Part shown: in pieces, positions 26,811 to 35,820 of the stretch | How the letters are laid out: the number at the start of each line of letters is the position of its first letter | How positions within the stretch are numbered: the stretch's first letter is position 1 | DNA from: Clostridiales bacterium | GTDB lineage: Bacteria; Bacillota; Clostridia; Christensenellales; Aristaeellaceae | DNA: 40,688 bases | NCBI GenBank assembly: GCA_012517815.1 | Contig: JAAYUF010000160.1 | Span: 1-40,688 of the forward strand | Reading direction: 5' to 3' | Position numbers and translations under genes: made by a program | The notes under the pieces: model-generated | Databases searched by the model: none | What the model saw: the letters and a program-made list of their open reading frames with translations, nothing else | Told to the model about the DNA's origin: nothing

Positions 26811-27725
26811 TCACGTCCGGTCCCGGTACCGGGTAATCAGCACCACGGACACAATGATCACCGCGGCCGCGATCAGCGCGTTCACGCCGTGGCGTTCCCC
26901 CGCGATCAGCCACCCCAGCAGGATCGCCACCACGGGATTGACGTAGGCGTAGGTCGCCACCACCGAGGGCTCCGCGTTTTTCAGGAGCCATACAAAGGCC
27001 GTGAAGCCCGTCAGGGAACCGAACAGGATCAGGTAGCCCATCGCCAGCCATGAGGACCCCGATACCTGCGCGAAGGAAAATCCCTGAAAATCCCCGTGAA
27101 ACGCGGCCAGGATCAGCAACAGCGTGCCGCCCACGATCATCTGCACGCTGGTGGACAATAGCGGCGAATGCGGCATGTTCGCCTTGGCGGAGTACAGCGA
27201 GCCGGCCGACCACGAAAGCGTCGCCAGCAGCAGCGCCAGTATGCCCAGCAGATTCACCGTCTGCGACGCGGCCCCGGGGTTCCACACCAGCGCCGCGATG
27301 CCGCACAGGCCCAGCACGATGCCCACCGCCGTGCCCACGCTGGGCTTTTTACGCTCGGTGATAAACTGAATCAGCGTAATCCACAACGGCACCGTCGCCA
27401 CCAGCAGCGACGCGATGGAGGAAGGCACCGTCTGCTCCGCCATCGCCACGATGCCGTTGCCGCCCACCAGCAGCAGCGCGCCCACAATGCCGGCGTTCTT
27501 CAGCTGCGCGCCGGTCGGCCGTTTCTCCCCCTTCAGCCGGAGCACGGCGTAAAGGATCCAGCCCGCCACGCAAAACCGCAGGCCCGCCATTAAAAAAGGC
27601 GGGATCGTCTGGATGGCATATTTCATGCCCAGGTAGGTGCCGCCCCAGAACAGGTAGACCGCCGCCAGCGCAAGCGGAACCCGATAACGCTCCCGACCCT
27701 GACCGCCCGCCTGTTCCCGCACCAT
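26811..27725 (-). CDS. EamA/DMT-superfamily transporter
   Basis: The product is about 304 residues with ten membrane segments in two EamA halves: LALAAVYLFWGGTYLGMKYAIQTIPPFLMAGLRFCVAG in the first and LLATLSWSAGSLYSAKANMPHSPLLSTSVQMIVGG to PSVVATYAYVNPVVAILLGWLIAGERHG in the second. The family exports metabolites such as amino acids or drugs; the substrate is not predictable. The start at 27723-27725 has AGAAGG eight bases upstream; an ATG seven codons earlier (27744-27746) is a fair alternative. The gene follows the flippase/glycosyltransferase run but is separated by about 300 bp with a large stem-loop. Confidence 0.9.
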   Translation of the reverse strand: MVREQAGGQGRERYRVPLALAAVYLFWGGTYLGMKYAIQTIPPFLMAGLRFCVAGWILYAVLRLKGEKRPTGAQLKNAGIVGALLLVGGNGIVAMAEQTVPSSIASLLVATVPLWITLIQFITERKKPSVGTAVGIVLGLCGIAALVWNPGAASQTVNLLGILALLLATLSWSAGSLYSAKANMPHSPLLSTSVQMIVGGTLLLILAAFHGDFQGFSFAQVSGSSWLAMGYLILFGSLTGFTAFVWLLKNAEPSVVATYAYVNPVVAILLGWLIAGERHGVNALIAAAVIIVSVVLITRYRDRT

Positions 27726-27975
27726 CGAAATCGCCTTCTTTCCCATCGTATCCCGCCGCACGGCGGCAGGCCCCGGTTTTCCATGCTGCGATGCTTGACG
27801 AGCGAACCGGCGTCGCCGCTTCCGCCAGCCCGCGCCGACCGTCGGATTCCGGCCGCCCATCCCCCGCCGTCGGGTTCATCCGCCCGCGCCGGTCATGCGG
27901 CTCCGTCCGCGCTGGTCCGGGCGCAGGGCTCCGTTCGCCAAGCCCCTGCATCTTGGGCGCATCTCATGCCGTTTG

Positions 27976-28026
27976 GCCGGCACAGGGCGGAAAACCGCCG
28001 CAGCGCGCCCTTTCCGCCCTGCCGGC
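27976..28026 (-). terminator. Large stem-loop after the glycosyltransferase gene
   Basis: GCCGGC..AGGGCGGAAA and its complement (28011-28026) form a long stem with a small bulge and a GC-rich loop, about 20 bases past the glycosyltransferase stop. It probably ends the operon. The region from 27747 to 27975 is otherwise featureless. Confidence 0.5.
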
Positions 28027-28046
28027 GCCGGGCCGCTCCGCGCGGG

Positions 28047-29192
28047 TTATTCGTACAGCTTCAGCCAGCCGCCGCTCACGTTGTTCCAGGAATACTTCTC
28101 CCGGAGCATGGCGCGGTTGGCCTTTTCTTGCGGGCTTAGCGCCCGGCCCAGCGCCGCGGTGAGCAGGCCCGGCACCTCCTCCAGCCTGGAGAAGGGCGTG
28201 GTCTGGATGTTGAGCTCCTCCAGCTGCGGGTAGCGCAGCCATTGGGCGCGCAGCACCTGCGCGCCGGCGTAGAGGTACTCCTGCAGGCTGGCCGAAAACG
28301 CGTCCGTCGGGATCGCCAGCACAAACGCGTCCGCCGCGAGGCGCAGGTAGGCGCTCTCGGTGCCGTCCATGAACTCGGTGAGCACCAGCGTCTGGCAGGG
28401 CAGCGCCTCCGCCGCCTCGCGCACGGTGCCAAAGTAGCTGTCGTTCAAGCTGCCGTAGGTCATTTGCAGGACCAACGACCAGCCCTCCAGCGTTTCCCGG
28501 GGCAGCGCCTTGAGGCCGCGCAGCAGCTCCAGGTGCTGGTGTGTCGGCGAGGCGTTGTACCCGAGGCAAATCACGGGCCTGTCCGTGGGCAGCCCGAAAT
28601 GCGCCTTGCAGGCGGCCTTGTCCGCCGTCGCGCGCACGCGGTCGATATCCGCAAAGATCGTCTGCCCGAAATAGACCAGCGCGGTTTTGCGCGCCACCGA
28701 CTCGCCGAACACATCGCGCACACGGCTCACATGCAGCGCCGAGTGCACGGTCACGTGATCGCACCGCCGCAGGTAGCGGCCCATGCGCTTGAGCTCCAGC
28801 CCCGTGGAGCGCAGCAGGTCGCTGCCCCATAAGCTGCACACCCAGCGCGCTGCGGGGAACGCCTTGTGCAGGTTGTACCCCAGCGCCAGATCCCGCTGGG
28901 ACAGGTAATGGTTATGGATCGCGTCAAACGGGCCCAGCTTTCGCAGTGCGCGCGCGTTCGCCCATACGCGCGCCCACATCCGAAGCCGCGGAATTCTGCG
29001 CACCAGGGGCAGGCGGTGGGTGTCGGTGTACACGGTCACGCCGTTTTCGCGGTAATACTCCTCAAACCGCGTTTCCCGGCCCCAGATGGGGAACAGCACA
29101 ACCTCCCAGCCGTTTGGCAGCAGCAGGTTTTCGATATAGCGCTTCGTCCAGAAGCCGGCGGCATCGGCAATCATCAGGATGCGTTTGCTCAT
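28047..29192 (-). CDS. Glycosyltransferase, GT-B fold (GT4-like)
   Basis: The product is 381 residues. The N-terminal half has KRILMIADAAGFWTKRYIENLLLPNGWEVVLFP and YNLHKAFPAARWVCSLWGSDLL; the C-terminal half has the donor-binding pattern RPVICLGYNASPTHQHLELLRGLKAL and DAFVLAIPTDAFSASLQEYLYAGAQVL, with the E-x7-E-like SASLQEYLYAG segment. It likely adds a sugar to a cell-surface polysaccharide on the inner membrane face. ATG 29190-29192 follows AAAGGAGA and overlaps the flippase stop (ATGA), so it is translationally coupled to the flippase. Confidence 0.85.
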   Translation of the reverse strand: MSKRILMIADAAGFWTKRYIENLLLPNGWEVVLFPIWGRETRFEEYYRENGVTVYTDTHRLPLVRRIPRLRMWARVWANARALRKLGPFDAIHNHYLSQRDLALGYNLHKAFPAARWVCSLWGSDLLRSTGLELKRMGRYLRRCDHVTVHSALHVSRVRDVFGESVARKTALVYFGQTIFADIDRVRATADKAACKAHFGLPTDRPVICLGYNASPTHQHLELLRGLKALPRETLEGWSLVLQMTYGSLNDSYFGTVREAAEALPCQTLVLTEFMDGTESAYLRLAADAFVLAIPTDAFSASLQEYLYAGAQVLRAQWLRYPQLEELNIQTTPFSRLEEVPGLLTAALGRALSPQEKANRAMLREKYSWNNVSGGWLKLYE

Positions 29193-30676
29193 GTGCGATC
29201 TCCTTTGTTTTCGGTGGGGGCCGCCGCGCGGCGGAGCGCGCCCATGCCCTCGCCCGCCGCCTGACGGGCCGTGCGCCACAGCGTGGCGATCTCCGCGCGG
29301 AAAAGGAACAGCATCAGCGCGTACAGGCCCGCCAGCACAAGGTACTTGGGCAGCGGCGCGCCGCGCAGCGCGTAGTTGGCGACCGAGGCGGCCGCCATCA
29401 GGCCCACGGTGTAGGCCAGGTACCGGTAGCGGGTGATGGCCTTATAGTAGCGCTCCCCCGCCGCGGTGCGGGCCAGCAGCGCCACAATCGCCGCGCCGGC
29501 GGCGGCCATCGCCGCGCCCGCGTCCTGCCAGCGCGGGATCAGCACATAGCACAGCCCGATGTTCACCGCCGCCGACAGCAGAAAGATGACCGTGTTCCAG
29601 TAGCTTTTCTTCGCGATGCCGATGCCCATGCCGGTCGTCTCGCTCAGGCAGTAGCAGATGGGCGTGAGGAACAGGAAGGGAAAGTAGATCACCGAGCCGC
29701 GAAACCGCGGGCCCAGCAGCAGGTACACGGGCGCCTGCAACAGCGTGATCGTCAGCCCGAAACCCGCCAGCAGCGCCGCCATCAGCCGGTGTACGGTATA
29801 AAAGCTGCCCTTGTCGTCCCGCTGGTAATGCTCGTACACGTAGGGCGCCCAGTAGGTGTTGAAGCCCGTCTGGATCACGTTGACGGTGGAGGCCAGCACC
29901 AGCGCCGAGGTGTACACGCCCACAGCCGAAACGTCCATCAGGCGGCTGAGCACCACCAGCGATACCGAGGAGTTCAGCCACGACATGACCGCCAGCGGGA
30001 TCAGCGGCGCGGCGTACGCGCCCATCGCCCGAAGGAAGGTTCTGTCCGCCTGCCGCGCAAAGCTCAGCGTGAACTGCCGGCGCTGCATGAGCGTAAACAC
30101 CAGCGTAAACGCGCCCATGAGCACCGTCAAGAGCACGATCGAGGGCTTGGCCTCCGCCCTGTCCAGCGCCGCCGCCAGATAGGCGATTTTGGTAAGGATC
30201 ACCTGCAACACGCCCTGAACCGTGTAAAGCTTCGCGTTTTGTTCCATGCGGTAGCTCAGCGACAGGTACCGAAACAGGATCTGGCACAGGCCGTACACCG
30301 CGAGGCACACGTACACGCCGAAATCCGGCCCCGTCATCACCAGCCCGCTGATCCCGCGCCAGGCGGGCAGGGCCAGGAGTGCAACCAGCGTGCCAAACCC
30401 CAGCGACGTCGCCATGCAAAAGGCGAGCATCCCCCCGCGCGTGCCGCGGCCCGGCGGCTCCCGAAAAAACCGCACATACGCCTGATCCAGCCCCAGGTAG
30501 CACGTGGCGGAAAAAAGCGCCGCGTAGGTGCTGAACAGGTTGAGCTTCCCCATTTCCGCCGTGGTGTACAGCCGCGTGGCGATGGGCGAGGCAATCAGCC
30601 CGATGGCGAAGGCGATCCACGTGGTCATCGAAAACCCGACCATGTTCTTGAGGAACTTTTTCTTGGATGGCTCCAT
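29189..30676 (-). CDS. Oligosaccharide flippase family protein (Wzx-like)
   Basis: The product is 495 residues with about 12-14 membrane helices and the family N-terminus KFLKNMVGFSMTTWIAFAIGLIASPIATRLYTTAEMGKLNLFSTYAALFSATCYLGLDQAYVRFF. These carriers flip lipid-linked oligosaccharides outward for surface polysaccharide assembly. It is followed by the coupled glycosyltransferase, which supports that role, but no polymerase or other glycan genes are in the window. The ATG 30674-30676 has only a weak upstream site (AGGGG), and the gene lies 22 bp behind the histidine kinase. Confidence 0.9.
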   Translation of the reverse strand: MEPSKKKFLKNMVGFSMTTWIAFAIGLIASPIATRLYTTAEMGKLNLFSTYAALFSATCYLGLDQAYVRFFREPPGRGTRGGMLAFCMATSLGFGTLVALLALPAWRGISGLVMTGPDFGVYVCLAVYGLCQILFRYLSLSYRMEQNAKLYTVQGVLQVILTKIAYLAAALDRAEAKPSIVLLTVLMGAFTLVFTLMQRRQFTLSFARQADRTFLRAMGAYAAPLIPLAVMSWLNSSVSLVVLSRLMDVSAVGVYTSALVLASTVNVIQTGFNTYWAPYVYEHYQRDDKGSFYTVHRLMAALLAGFGLTITLLQAPVYLLLGPRFRGSVIYFPFLFLTPICYCLSETTGMGIGIAKKSYWNTVIFLLSAAVNIGLCYVLIPRWQDAGAAMAAAGAAIVALLARTAAGERYYKAITRYRYLAYTVGLMAAASVANYALRGAPLPKYLVLAGLYALMLFLFRAEIATLWRTARQAAGEGMGALRRAAAPTENKGDRT

Positions 30677-30698
30677 GCGCCGAGGGCCCCTTTACGCT

Positions 30699-31556
30699 TT
30701 ATTTGGGCACCGTCACGCTGAAGGTCGTCTCCTGCGCGTTGCTCTCGCACGCGACCGACCCGCCATGCGCGCTAAGCGTCTGGCGGACGATGGACAGCCC
30801 CATGCCGCGCCCCTCGCCCTTGGTGCTCACGCCCGCCTCGAAGATGCTTTCCCGGAGCGCCTCCGGGATGGCGGGGCCGTTGTTGGCAATGGTGAAGGTA
30901 AACGCGCGCAGATCCTCCGCGATGGTCAGGCGGATGGTCGGCTGCTGGACGTTTTTCAGCGCGTCCGTGGCGTTGTCGATCAGGTTGCCCAAAACCCGGC
31001 ACATTTCCCAGCCGGGGATGGTCAGCCCTTCCAGCGCACTTTTGATATCCATCTGCAGATCAATCCCCCGGTCGGCGCAGGCGCCGGCCTTCACCTTGAG
31101 CAGGGCGTTGACCGCCGTGGATTTGGTGCGCAGGAAGCTCGCCACCGAGCGGATCTCTCCGTAGACCTTTTCCAGGTAGTCCGTCGCCTCGCCGTACTCC
31201 CGCATCTCCATCAGGCTGTACACCACCTGCAGGTGGTTGAGGAAGTCGTGCCGCTGGGCGCGCAGCGTATGGTTCAGGGTATCCATCTGCGTGTTGGACT
31301 CTTCCAGGTCCTCGATCAATCGTACGCGGCGGCGCGACAGCAGCGCCTCGCGGATATCCAGAAACGCGCCCCATCCGGCCATCAGGCCGCCGATGATGGC
31401 CATCGTCTGGATGGCGCGGTGGTTGTCCGCCGTTATGTCGCTGAACGCCACATACAGCACAAACGCCAGCAACACGGCAATTTCCGATACGTTCACAATC
31501 ACCGCGTACAGGGAAGCTTTTCCCACGTCGACAGTCCTGCTCGGCCTTCGGCTCAC
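30699..31556 (-). CDS. Sensor histidine kinase, Spo0B-type helical domain plus GHKL ATPase
   Basis: The product is 285 residues from a GTG (31554-31556) after GGAGGGG, overlapping the rarA stop (GTGA). Two membrane helices (about 15-39 and 50-67) with almost no external loop are followed by LRAQRHDFLNHLQVVYSLMEM (phospho-acceptor His103) and a GHKL ATPase domain with the N-box RVLGNLIDNATDAL and the G-boxes ANNGPAIPEAL and GEGRGMGLSIVRQTL. This layout resembles AgrC/CitA/Spo0B-related kinases. There is no response regulator next to it. The short sensor suggests it detects a membrane or cytoplasmic signal or relays phosphate. Confidence 0.92.
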   Translation of the reverse strand: MSRRPSRTVDVGKASLYAVIVNVSEIAVLLAFVLYVAFSDITADNHRAIQTMAIIGGLMAGWGAFLDIREALLSRRRVRLIEDLEESNTQMDTLNHTLRAQRHDFLNHLQVVYSLMEMREYGEATDYLEKVYGEIRSVASFLRTKSTAVNALLKVKAGACADRGIDLQMDIKSALEGLTIPGWEMCRVLGNLIDNATDALKNVQQPTIRLTIAEDLRAFTFTIANNGPAIPEALRESIFEAGVSTKGEGRGMGLSIVRQTLSAHGGSVACESNAQETTFSVTVPK

Positions 31557-32899
31557 GGTTTTTCCGCCCCTCCAAATCTGCGCTCCATGCGTGCCCTGAG
31601 CTTGATCTCGTTGCCCTGATCGCTGGGATGGTAATAGACACGGTCCTCAAACCCCTCGGGCAGGTACGTCTGCCGCACAAAATGCCCGGGATAGTCGTGC
31701 GGGTAGAGGTACTGGGGCGTGTCCTTATGCTTGACCGCGTAGCTTTGATCCCGCAGGTATTCCGGCACTGCGGAAAAGCCGCCCTGTTCCGCGTCGGCCA
31801 TGGCCGCGCCCAGCGCCTTGACCACGCTGTTGCTCTTTTCCGCCGTGCAGATGGCGATGATCGCCTGCGCGATGGGGATGCGCGCCTCGGGCATGCCTAC
31901 CACTTCCAGGGCCTTGGCGGCGGCGTGCGCCTGCAGCATCGCCACGGGATCGGCCAGCCCCACATCCTCGCTGGCGTGCACAATCACGCGGCGCACGATC
32001 AGCTTGGGGTCCACCCCGGCGTAGAGCAGCCGCGCGTACCACAGCAGCGCCGCGTTTACGTCGCTGCCGCGCATGCTCTTGATCAGCGCGGAGAGCATAT
32101 CGTAATACAGGTCCTCGTCCAGCTTGAGGATGGGCTTTTGCACGCTTTCCTGCGCGGCCGCAAGGCTGAGGTAACGGTACGGCTTCGGGTGCTGCCCGTC
32201 GGCAGTTTCCGGCGTGGTCAGAAACGCGAGCTCCAGCGCGGACAGCGCCGTGCGCACGTCCCCGTCGGCCACGCGCGCGATGTAGCGCAGCGCGCCTTCC
32301 TCGCATTCCACCGGGAAGCGCCCGTACCCGCGCTCCCGGTCCGCGAGGGCGCGGGTCAGGGCAAGCAGCACGTCGTCCACGCTCAGGGGTTGAAACGCAA
32401 ACACCCGGCACCGGCTTACGATGGCCGGGGTCATGCTGGCCATGGGGTTTTCGGTGGTGGAGCCGATGAAGCGCACCAGCCCGCTTTCGATGGCGGGCAG
32501 GATGCTGTCGCTTTGCGCCTTGCTCCAGCGGTGGCACTCGTCCAGGAGCAGGTACGTCGCCTTGCCAAGCCGGGTGCGGCGCTCCTGCGCGTCCTTTAAA
32601 ACCTTGCGCACATCCGCCACGCCGCTGGTGACGGCGTTGAGCTTCTCAAACGCGCAGCCCGTGAGGTTGGCGATGATGCCGGCCAGCGTGGTCTTGCCGC
32701 ATCCCGGCGGGCCCCAGAAAATGCTGCTTTGCAGCTTGTCCGCCAGGATCGCGCGCCGCAGCAGCCGGCCTTCGCCGACGAGCGTTTCCTGCCCGATGAA
32801 CTCGTCCAGCGTCCGGGGCCGCATCCGGTCGGCCAGCGGAGCCTGCGTCGGATGCCCGTCCACCGCGCTCCAGAGCGTCTGCTGGTCCAAGTCGCTCAT
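31553..32899 (-). CDS. rarA: Replication-associated recombination protein A (MgsA/RarA AAA+ ATPase)
   Basis: The product is 448 residues. Walker A GPPGCGKTT begins at about residue 63; Walker B is YLLLDECHR, with a sensor-1 GSTTENP and the C-terminal tetramerisation region including HASEDVGLADPVAMLQAHAAAKALEVVGMPEARIPIAQAIIAICTAEKSN and PHDYPGHFVRQTYLP. RarA acts at stalled replication forks. The ATG overlaps the stop of the nitroreductase gene (ATGA), so it is coupled to it. Its stop overlaps the kinase start. The mixed content of this run suggests shared transcription without shared pathway. Confidence 0.96.
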   Translation of the reverse strand: MSDLDQQTLWSAVDGHPTQAPLADRMRPRTLDEFIGQETLVGEGRLLRRAILADKLQSSIFWGPPGCGKTTLAGIIANLTGCAFEKLNAVTSGVADVRKVLKDAQERRTRLGKATYLLLDECHRWSKAQSDSILPAIESGLVRFIGSTTENPMASMTPAIVSRCRVFAFQPLSVDDVLLALTRALADRERGYGRFPVECEEGALRYIARVADGDVRTALSALELAFLTTPETADGQHPKPYRYLSLAAAQESVQKPILKLDEDLYYDMLSALIKSMRGSDVNAALLWYARLLYAGVDPKLIVRRVIVHASEDVGLADPVAMLQAHAAAKALEVVGMPEARIPIAQAIIAICTAEKSNSVVKALGAAMADAEQGGFSAVPEYLRDQSYAVKHKDTPQYLYPHDYPGHFVRQTYLPEGFEDRVYYHPSDQGNEIKLRARMERRFGGAEKP

Positions 32900-33660
32900 A
32901 GCTGCCGGACGGTGGCGGAAAGCGCGTTCTCGCCCAGCGAGAACTGCGCGGGCGTGCTGCCCAGCGCCAGCAGCGCGTGGCACAGCCCGATGCCCAGATC
33001 CAGCCGCTGGCCGGGCGTGCCCACGGAGATCGTCAGCTCCGAAGGGCCGGCCGGGCTGATGCGCCAGGGCTGCAGGTTGATCGCGCTGGGCGCGATCTGC
33101 ACATACTGCACGATTTCCTGCTGCGCGGAGTTCAGGCTGTCAAACGCGGGGCACAGCGCGGTGATTTCCTTGCGCCTGCGCCGGATGGGCAGGTCGGGCA
33201 GCCTCTTTGGGATGCCCAGCGCAAGCAGCGCGACGATGCGCTCGTCCGCCTCCAGCCGCAACCCGACCTGCCCGCGCTTGTAGGTGCCCGATACCCAGCA
33301 GGCGCCCAGGCCCAGCTCCACCGCGCGCAGCAGGAACATCTCCCCGCTGACGCCGGCGTCCACCACGGTCTGGGGCTCCCTGTCCCGGACGATCACCGCG
33401 GCAAAGCGCTGCACGTTTTCAAACTTAATCACCAGGCCCGCCAGTAAAGGCTTAAACAGCGACGTATCGCACAGGCCCAGCGCGATGCGCACGCCGGGGA
33501 GCGCCAGCTCGTCCGCGGCATGCGTCAGGGCGTTCCACTGCTCGGTCGACGGCGCCGCGGCGAACGAACGGCAGCTTTCCCGGCGCTGCGCCGCCTCAAA
33601 AAGACCCGTCAGCTTTGTGACGTCGTAAAAACCGTTGATCCTCCAATGCCCGGCCATCAT
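32896..33660 (-). CDS. Nitroreductase-family protein
   Basis: The product is 254 residues and fits the putative TM-nitroreductase group: an N-terminal FEAAQRRESCRSFAAAPSTEQWNAL, a middle SGEMFLLRAVELGLGACWVSGTYKRGQVGLRLEADERIVALLALGIPK, and a C-terminal SAINLQPWRI. FMN-dependent oxidoreductase activity is likely but the substrate is unknown. The first of two adjacent ATG codons (33658-33660) follows GGGAGG. It is the first gene of a run with rarA, the kinase, flippase and glycosyltransferase, with its own promoter. Confidence 0.88.
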   Translation of the reverse strand: MMAGHWRINGFYDVTKLTGLFEAAQRRESCRSFAAAPSTEQWNALTHAADELALPGVRIALGLCDTSLFKPLLAGLVIKFENVQRFAAVIVRDREPQTVVDAGVSGEMFLLRAVELGLGACWVSGTYKRGQVGLRLEADERIVALLALGIPKRLPDLPIRRRRKEITALCPAFDSLNSAQQEIVQYVQIAPSAINLQPWRISPAGPSELTISVGTPGQRLDLGIGLCHALLALGSTPAQFSLGENALSATVRQL

Positions 33661-33712
33661 GGCGCCTCCCTGCCCGCAAACGCGGGCGTCCCTTTCGGTT
33701 CAAAGCGAATCT

Positions 33713-33741
33713 ACTATACACTTTTTCGCGTTGCTTGGCAA
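33713..33741 (-). promoter_or_regulatory. Promoter of the nitroreductase-rarA run
   Basis: On the minus strand TTGCCA (33736-33741), 17 bases, TATAGT (33713-33718), about 55 bases before the ATG. It is divergent from the FadR operon promoter. Confidence 0.75.
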
Positions 33742-33818
33742 GCCGCACCTTCCCCGGAGCCGCGCGGCCCGCATCGGCCCTGGTTTGCGGCGCGATGAAA
33801 ATTGTGCGAAAAAGGGGC

Positions 33819-33846
33819 TTGACAAACGCAGATTTTCGGCTATCAT
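33819..33846 (+). promoter_or_regulatory. Promoter of the sugar/transketolase operon
   Basis: A perfect TTGACA (33819-33824), 16 bases, TATCAT (33841-33846). The likely operator starts 14 bases downstream. Confidence 0.8.
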
Positions 33847-33860
33847 TGGACCATAAAATA

Positions 33861-33876
33861 CATCAGACGTCTGATG
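33861..33876 (+). promoter_or_regulatory. Perfect palindromic operator for the FadR-type regulator
   Basis: CATCAGACGTCTGATG is a perfect 16-bp palindrome placed at about +10 from the expected transcription start. Its TCAGACGTCTGA core matches the style of sites bound by FadR-subfamily GntR proteins, so the regulator encoded directly downstream probably represses its own operon. Confidence 0.8.
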
Positions 33877-33909
33877 AATATGGCAGGGAGACTGGAGGGA
33901 AGGGGTGAT

Positions 33910-34605
33910 ATGGATCATCACCAGATGAGGCTTCCGGAGATCGTCGCGCAGCAGATTCGAAGCATGATCATCGAACTGCAACTCAATGAGGGCGAAAAGA
34001 TGCCCACCGAGAGCGCGCTCACATCCCATTTCAAGGTGAGCCGCTCCTCCGTGCGCGAGGCCGTGAAGCTTCTTGAGGCGGAAAACGTGGTGGAGATCCG
34101 GCACGGCCGGGGCACCTACATCGCCCGGAAAACCGGCATCGGCAAGGATCCTCTGGGCTTGAGCTTCTCAAACCGGGAAACGCTTCTGCCCAACCTTCTG
34201 GAAGCGCGCAAGCTCATGGAGCCGGGTATCGCCTTTCTGGCGGCGCAGCGGCGCACGCAGGCCAACCTGACCGCCATGCTCGCCTCCATCAACGATATGG
34301 AGGCCGCGCACGACCGGGGCGAGGATTACACGGCGCACGACTACCGCTTCCACTGCATCATGGCGGAATGCACACAAAACGACGTGCTCAAGCGCATGCT
34401 GCCGCTGATCTGCGATTCCATCCACGCCGGCTATATGCAGACCGCGCGGGTCAAGGGCAGCTATCAGAAAGCCATCCACTGGCACCGGCAGATCTACGAA
34501 GCGATCCTCGCGCAAAAACCTCTGGAAGCGGAACGGGCGCTTACCCAACATTTAAGCCAGACACTGATCGACGCGGAACACAACGCGGAAGGAGAAACAA
34601 GATGA
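33910..34605 (+). CDS. FadR-subfamily GntR transcriptional regulator (FCD domain)
   Basis: The product is 231 residues. The N-terminal winged helix is typical: LPEIVAQQIRSMIIELQLNEGEKMPTESALTSHFKVSRSSVREAVKLLEAENVVEIRHGRGTYIA. The C-terminal FCD ligand domain has LLEARKLMEPGIAFLAA, the metal-binding-type DYRFHCIMAEC and HWHRQIYEAI. ATG 33910-33912 follows GGAGGGAAGGGG; an earlier ATG at 33874 lies inside the operator and is unlikely. The stop overlaps the next start (ATGA). The effector is probably a sugar or sugar acid imported by the following transporter. Confidence 0.93.
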   Translation: MDHHQMRLPEIVAQQIRSMIIELQLNEGEKMPTESALTSHFKVSRSSVREAVKLLEAENVVEIRHGRGTYIARKTGIGKDPLGLSFSNRETLLPNLLEARKLMEPGIAFLAAQRRTQANLTAMLASINDMEAAHDRGEDYTAHDYRFHCIMAECTQNDVLKRMLPLICDSIHAGYMQTARVKGSYQKAIHWHRQIYEAILAQKPLEAERALTQHLSQTLIDAEHNAEGETR

Positions 34606-35810
34606 AAAAGATTCTCAGCACTCTTCTGGCCCTGATGATGGTCCTCTCGCTGGCGTCCGTCGCCACTGCCGAGGGCGTGACCATCAAATACTGGTTCTGG
34701 GCGGATAACGACGCTTATGCCGCCACCATGCAGGAAATGATCGCGGACTTCAACGCCACCAACGGCCAGGGCATTACCGTGGTGGGCGAACAGATCCCCT
34801 GGGACGGCGGCGGGTACAGCAATACCGTATTCACCGCGGCCATGGGCGGCGGCGGCCCCGATGTGGCCAGCTGGAAGCTCACGGCGACGCCCTCCTTTGT
34901 GGCCAACGACCTGCTGGCGCCGCTGGACGACTATCTGGCCGCGTGGAGCGATTCCAGCCAGATCGAAACCAGCCTGTGGGACGTGATGCGCACCGCCGGC
35001 GGCGGCGACAAGGTGTACGTGATGCCCTGGAACACCCAGGTGCTCTACGTGTACTACCGGCCCTCCCTGTTCGCGGCGGCCGGGGTAAGCGTGCCCACCA
35101 CGTATCAGGAGTTCCTGGATGCGTGCGCGGCGCTGACCAAGGACGGCGTCTACGGCTTTGGCATGCGCGGCGCCAAGGGCGGCCAGGAGCCGTGGGGCAG
35201 CTTCATCCACGCCCGCGGCGGCTCCTTTGCCGACCTGACCACCCCCGAAGCCGTGCAGGGCATGCAGGACTTCATCGACCTCTTCCAGAAGGGCTACACG
35301 CCCCCCACCGCCCCCTCGGACGGGTTCAGCCAGATCATCGATAACTTCAAGAGCGGCCTGACCGCGATGACCATCCACCACATCGGCTCCTCCGCGGGCA
35401 TGGTGGAAACCTTCGGCGACGACGTGGGCGCGTTCGTGTTCCCCGCGGGCGTAGGCCAGTGGACCTCCATGGGCGATACCGAGAACGTGATGTTCGCCTC
35501 CTGCGCCAATAAGGACGCCGCCTTCGCGTGGCTGAGCTACCTTGCCACCGGCAAGGGCCAGGAGACCTGGTGCAAGGTGACCGGCAACGTGCCCGTCGCC
35601 GCCAGCGTCAAAGCCTTGGACGAGTTCCAGCAGAACCCCTTCATGAAAGTGTCCATCCAGGGCGCGCCCTACGCGGGCATCCTGCCGATTCTGGACACCA
35701 CCACCGAGTGGATCAGCACCGTGTGGCCCTCCACCGTGCAGCAGGCGCTGCTGGGCGAGATCACGGCCCAGGAGTGCATGGACACCCTGCAGGCGGAACT
35801 GTACAAGTAA
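34602..35810 (+). CDS. Extracellular sugar-binding protein (ABC family 1)
   Basis: The product is 402 residues: signal peptide (MKKILSTLLALMMVLSLASVATA) and a family-1 solute-binding fold, with IKYWFWADNDAYAATMQEMIADFNATNGQGITVV, GGGGPDVASWKLTATPSFVANDLLAPLDDYL and YVMPWNTQVLYVYYRPSLFAAAGVSVPTTYQEFLDACAAL. It delivers a carbohydrate to the permeases that follow. There is no lipobox cysteine, so membrane anchoring is not explained by lipidation. ATG follows GGAAGGAG. A strong palindrome after the gene probably stabilises its mRNA relative to the permease part. Confidence 0.93.
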   Translation: MKKILSTLLALMMVLSLASVATAEGVTIKYWFWADNDAYAATMQEMIADFNATNGQGITVVGEQIPWDGGGYSNTVFTAAMGGGGPDVASWKLTATPSFVANDLLAPLDDYLAAWSDSSQIETSLWDVMRTAGGGDKVYVMPWNTQVLYVYYRPSLFAAAGVSVPTTYQEFLDACAALTKDGVYGFGMRGAKGGQEPWGSFIHARGGSFADLTTPEAVQGMQDFIDLFQKGYTPPTAPSDGFSQIIDNFKSGLTAMTIHHIGSSAGMVETFGDDVGAFVFPAGVGQWTSMGDTENVMFASCANKDAAFAWLSYLATGKGQETWCKVTGNVPVAASVKALDEFQQNPFMKVSIQGAPYAGILPILDTTTEWISTVWPSTVQQALLGEITAQECMDTLQAELYK

Positions 35811-35820
35811 CCGGTTAACC

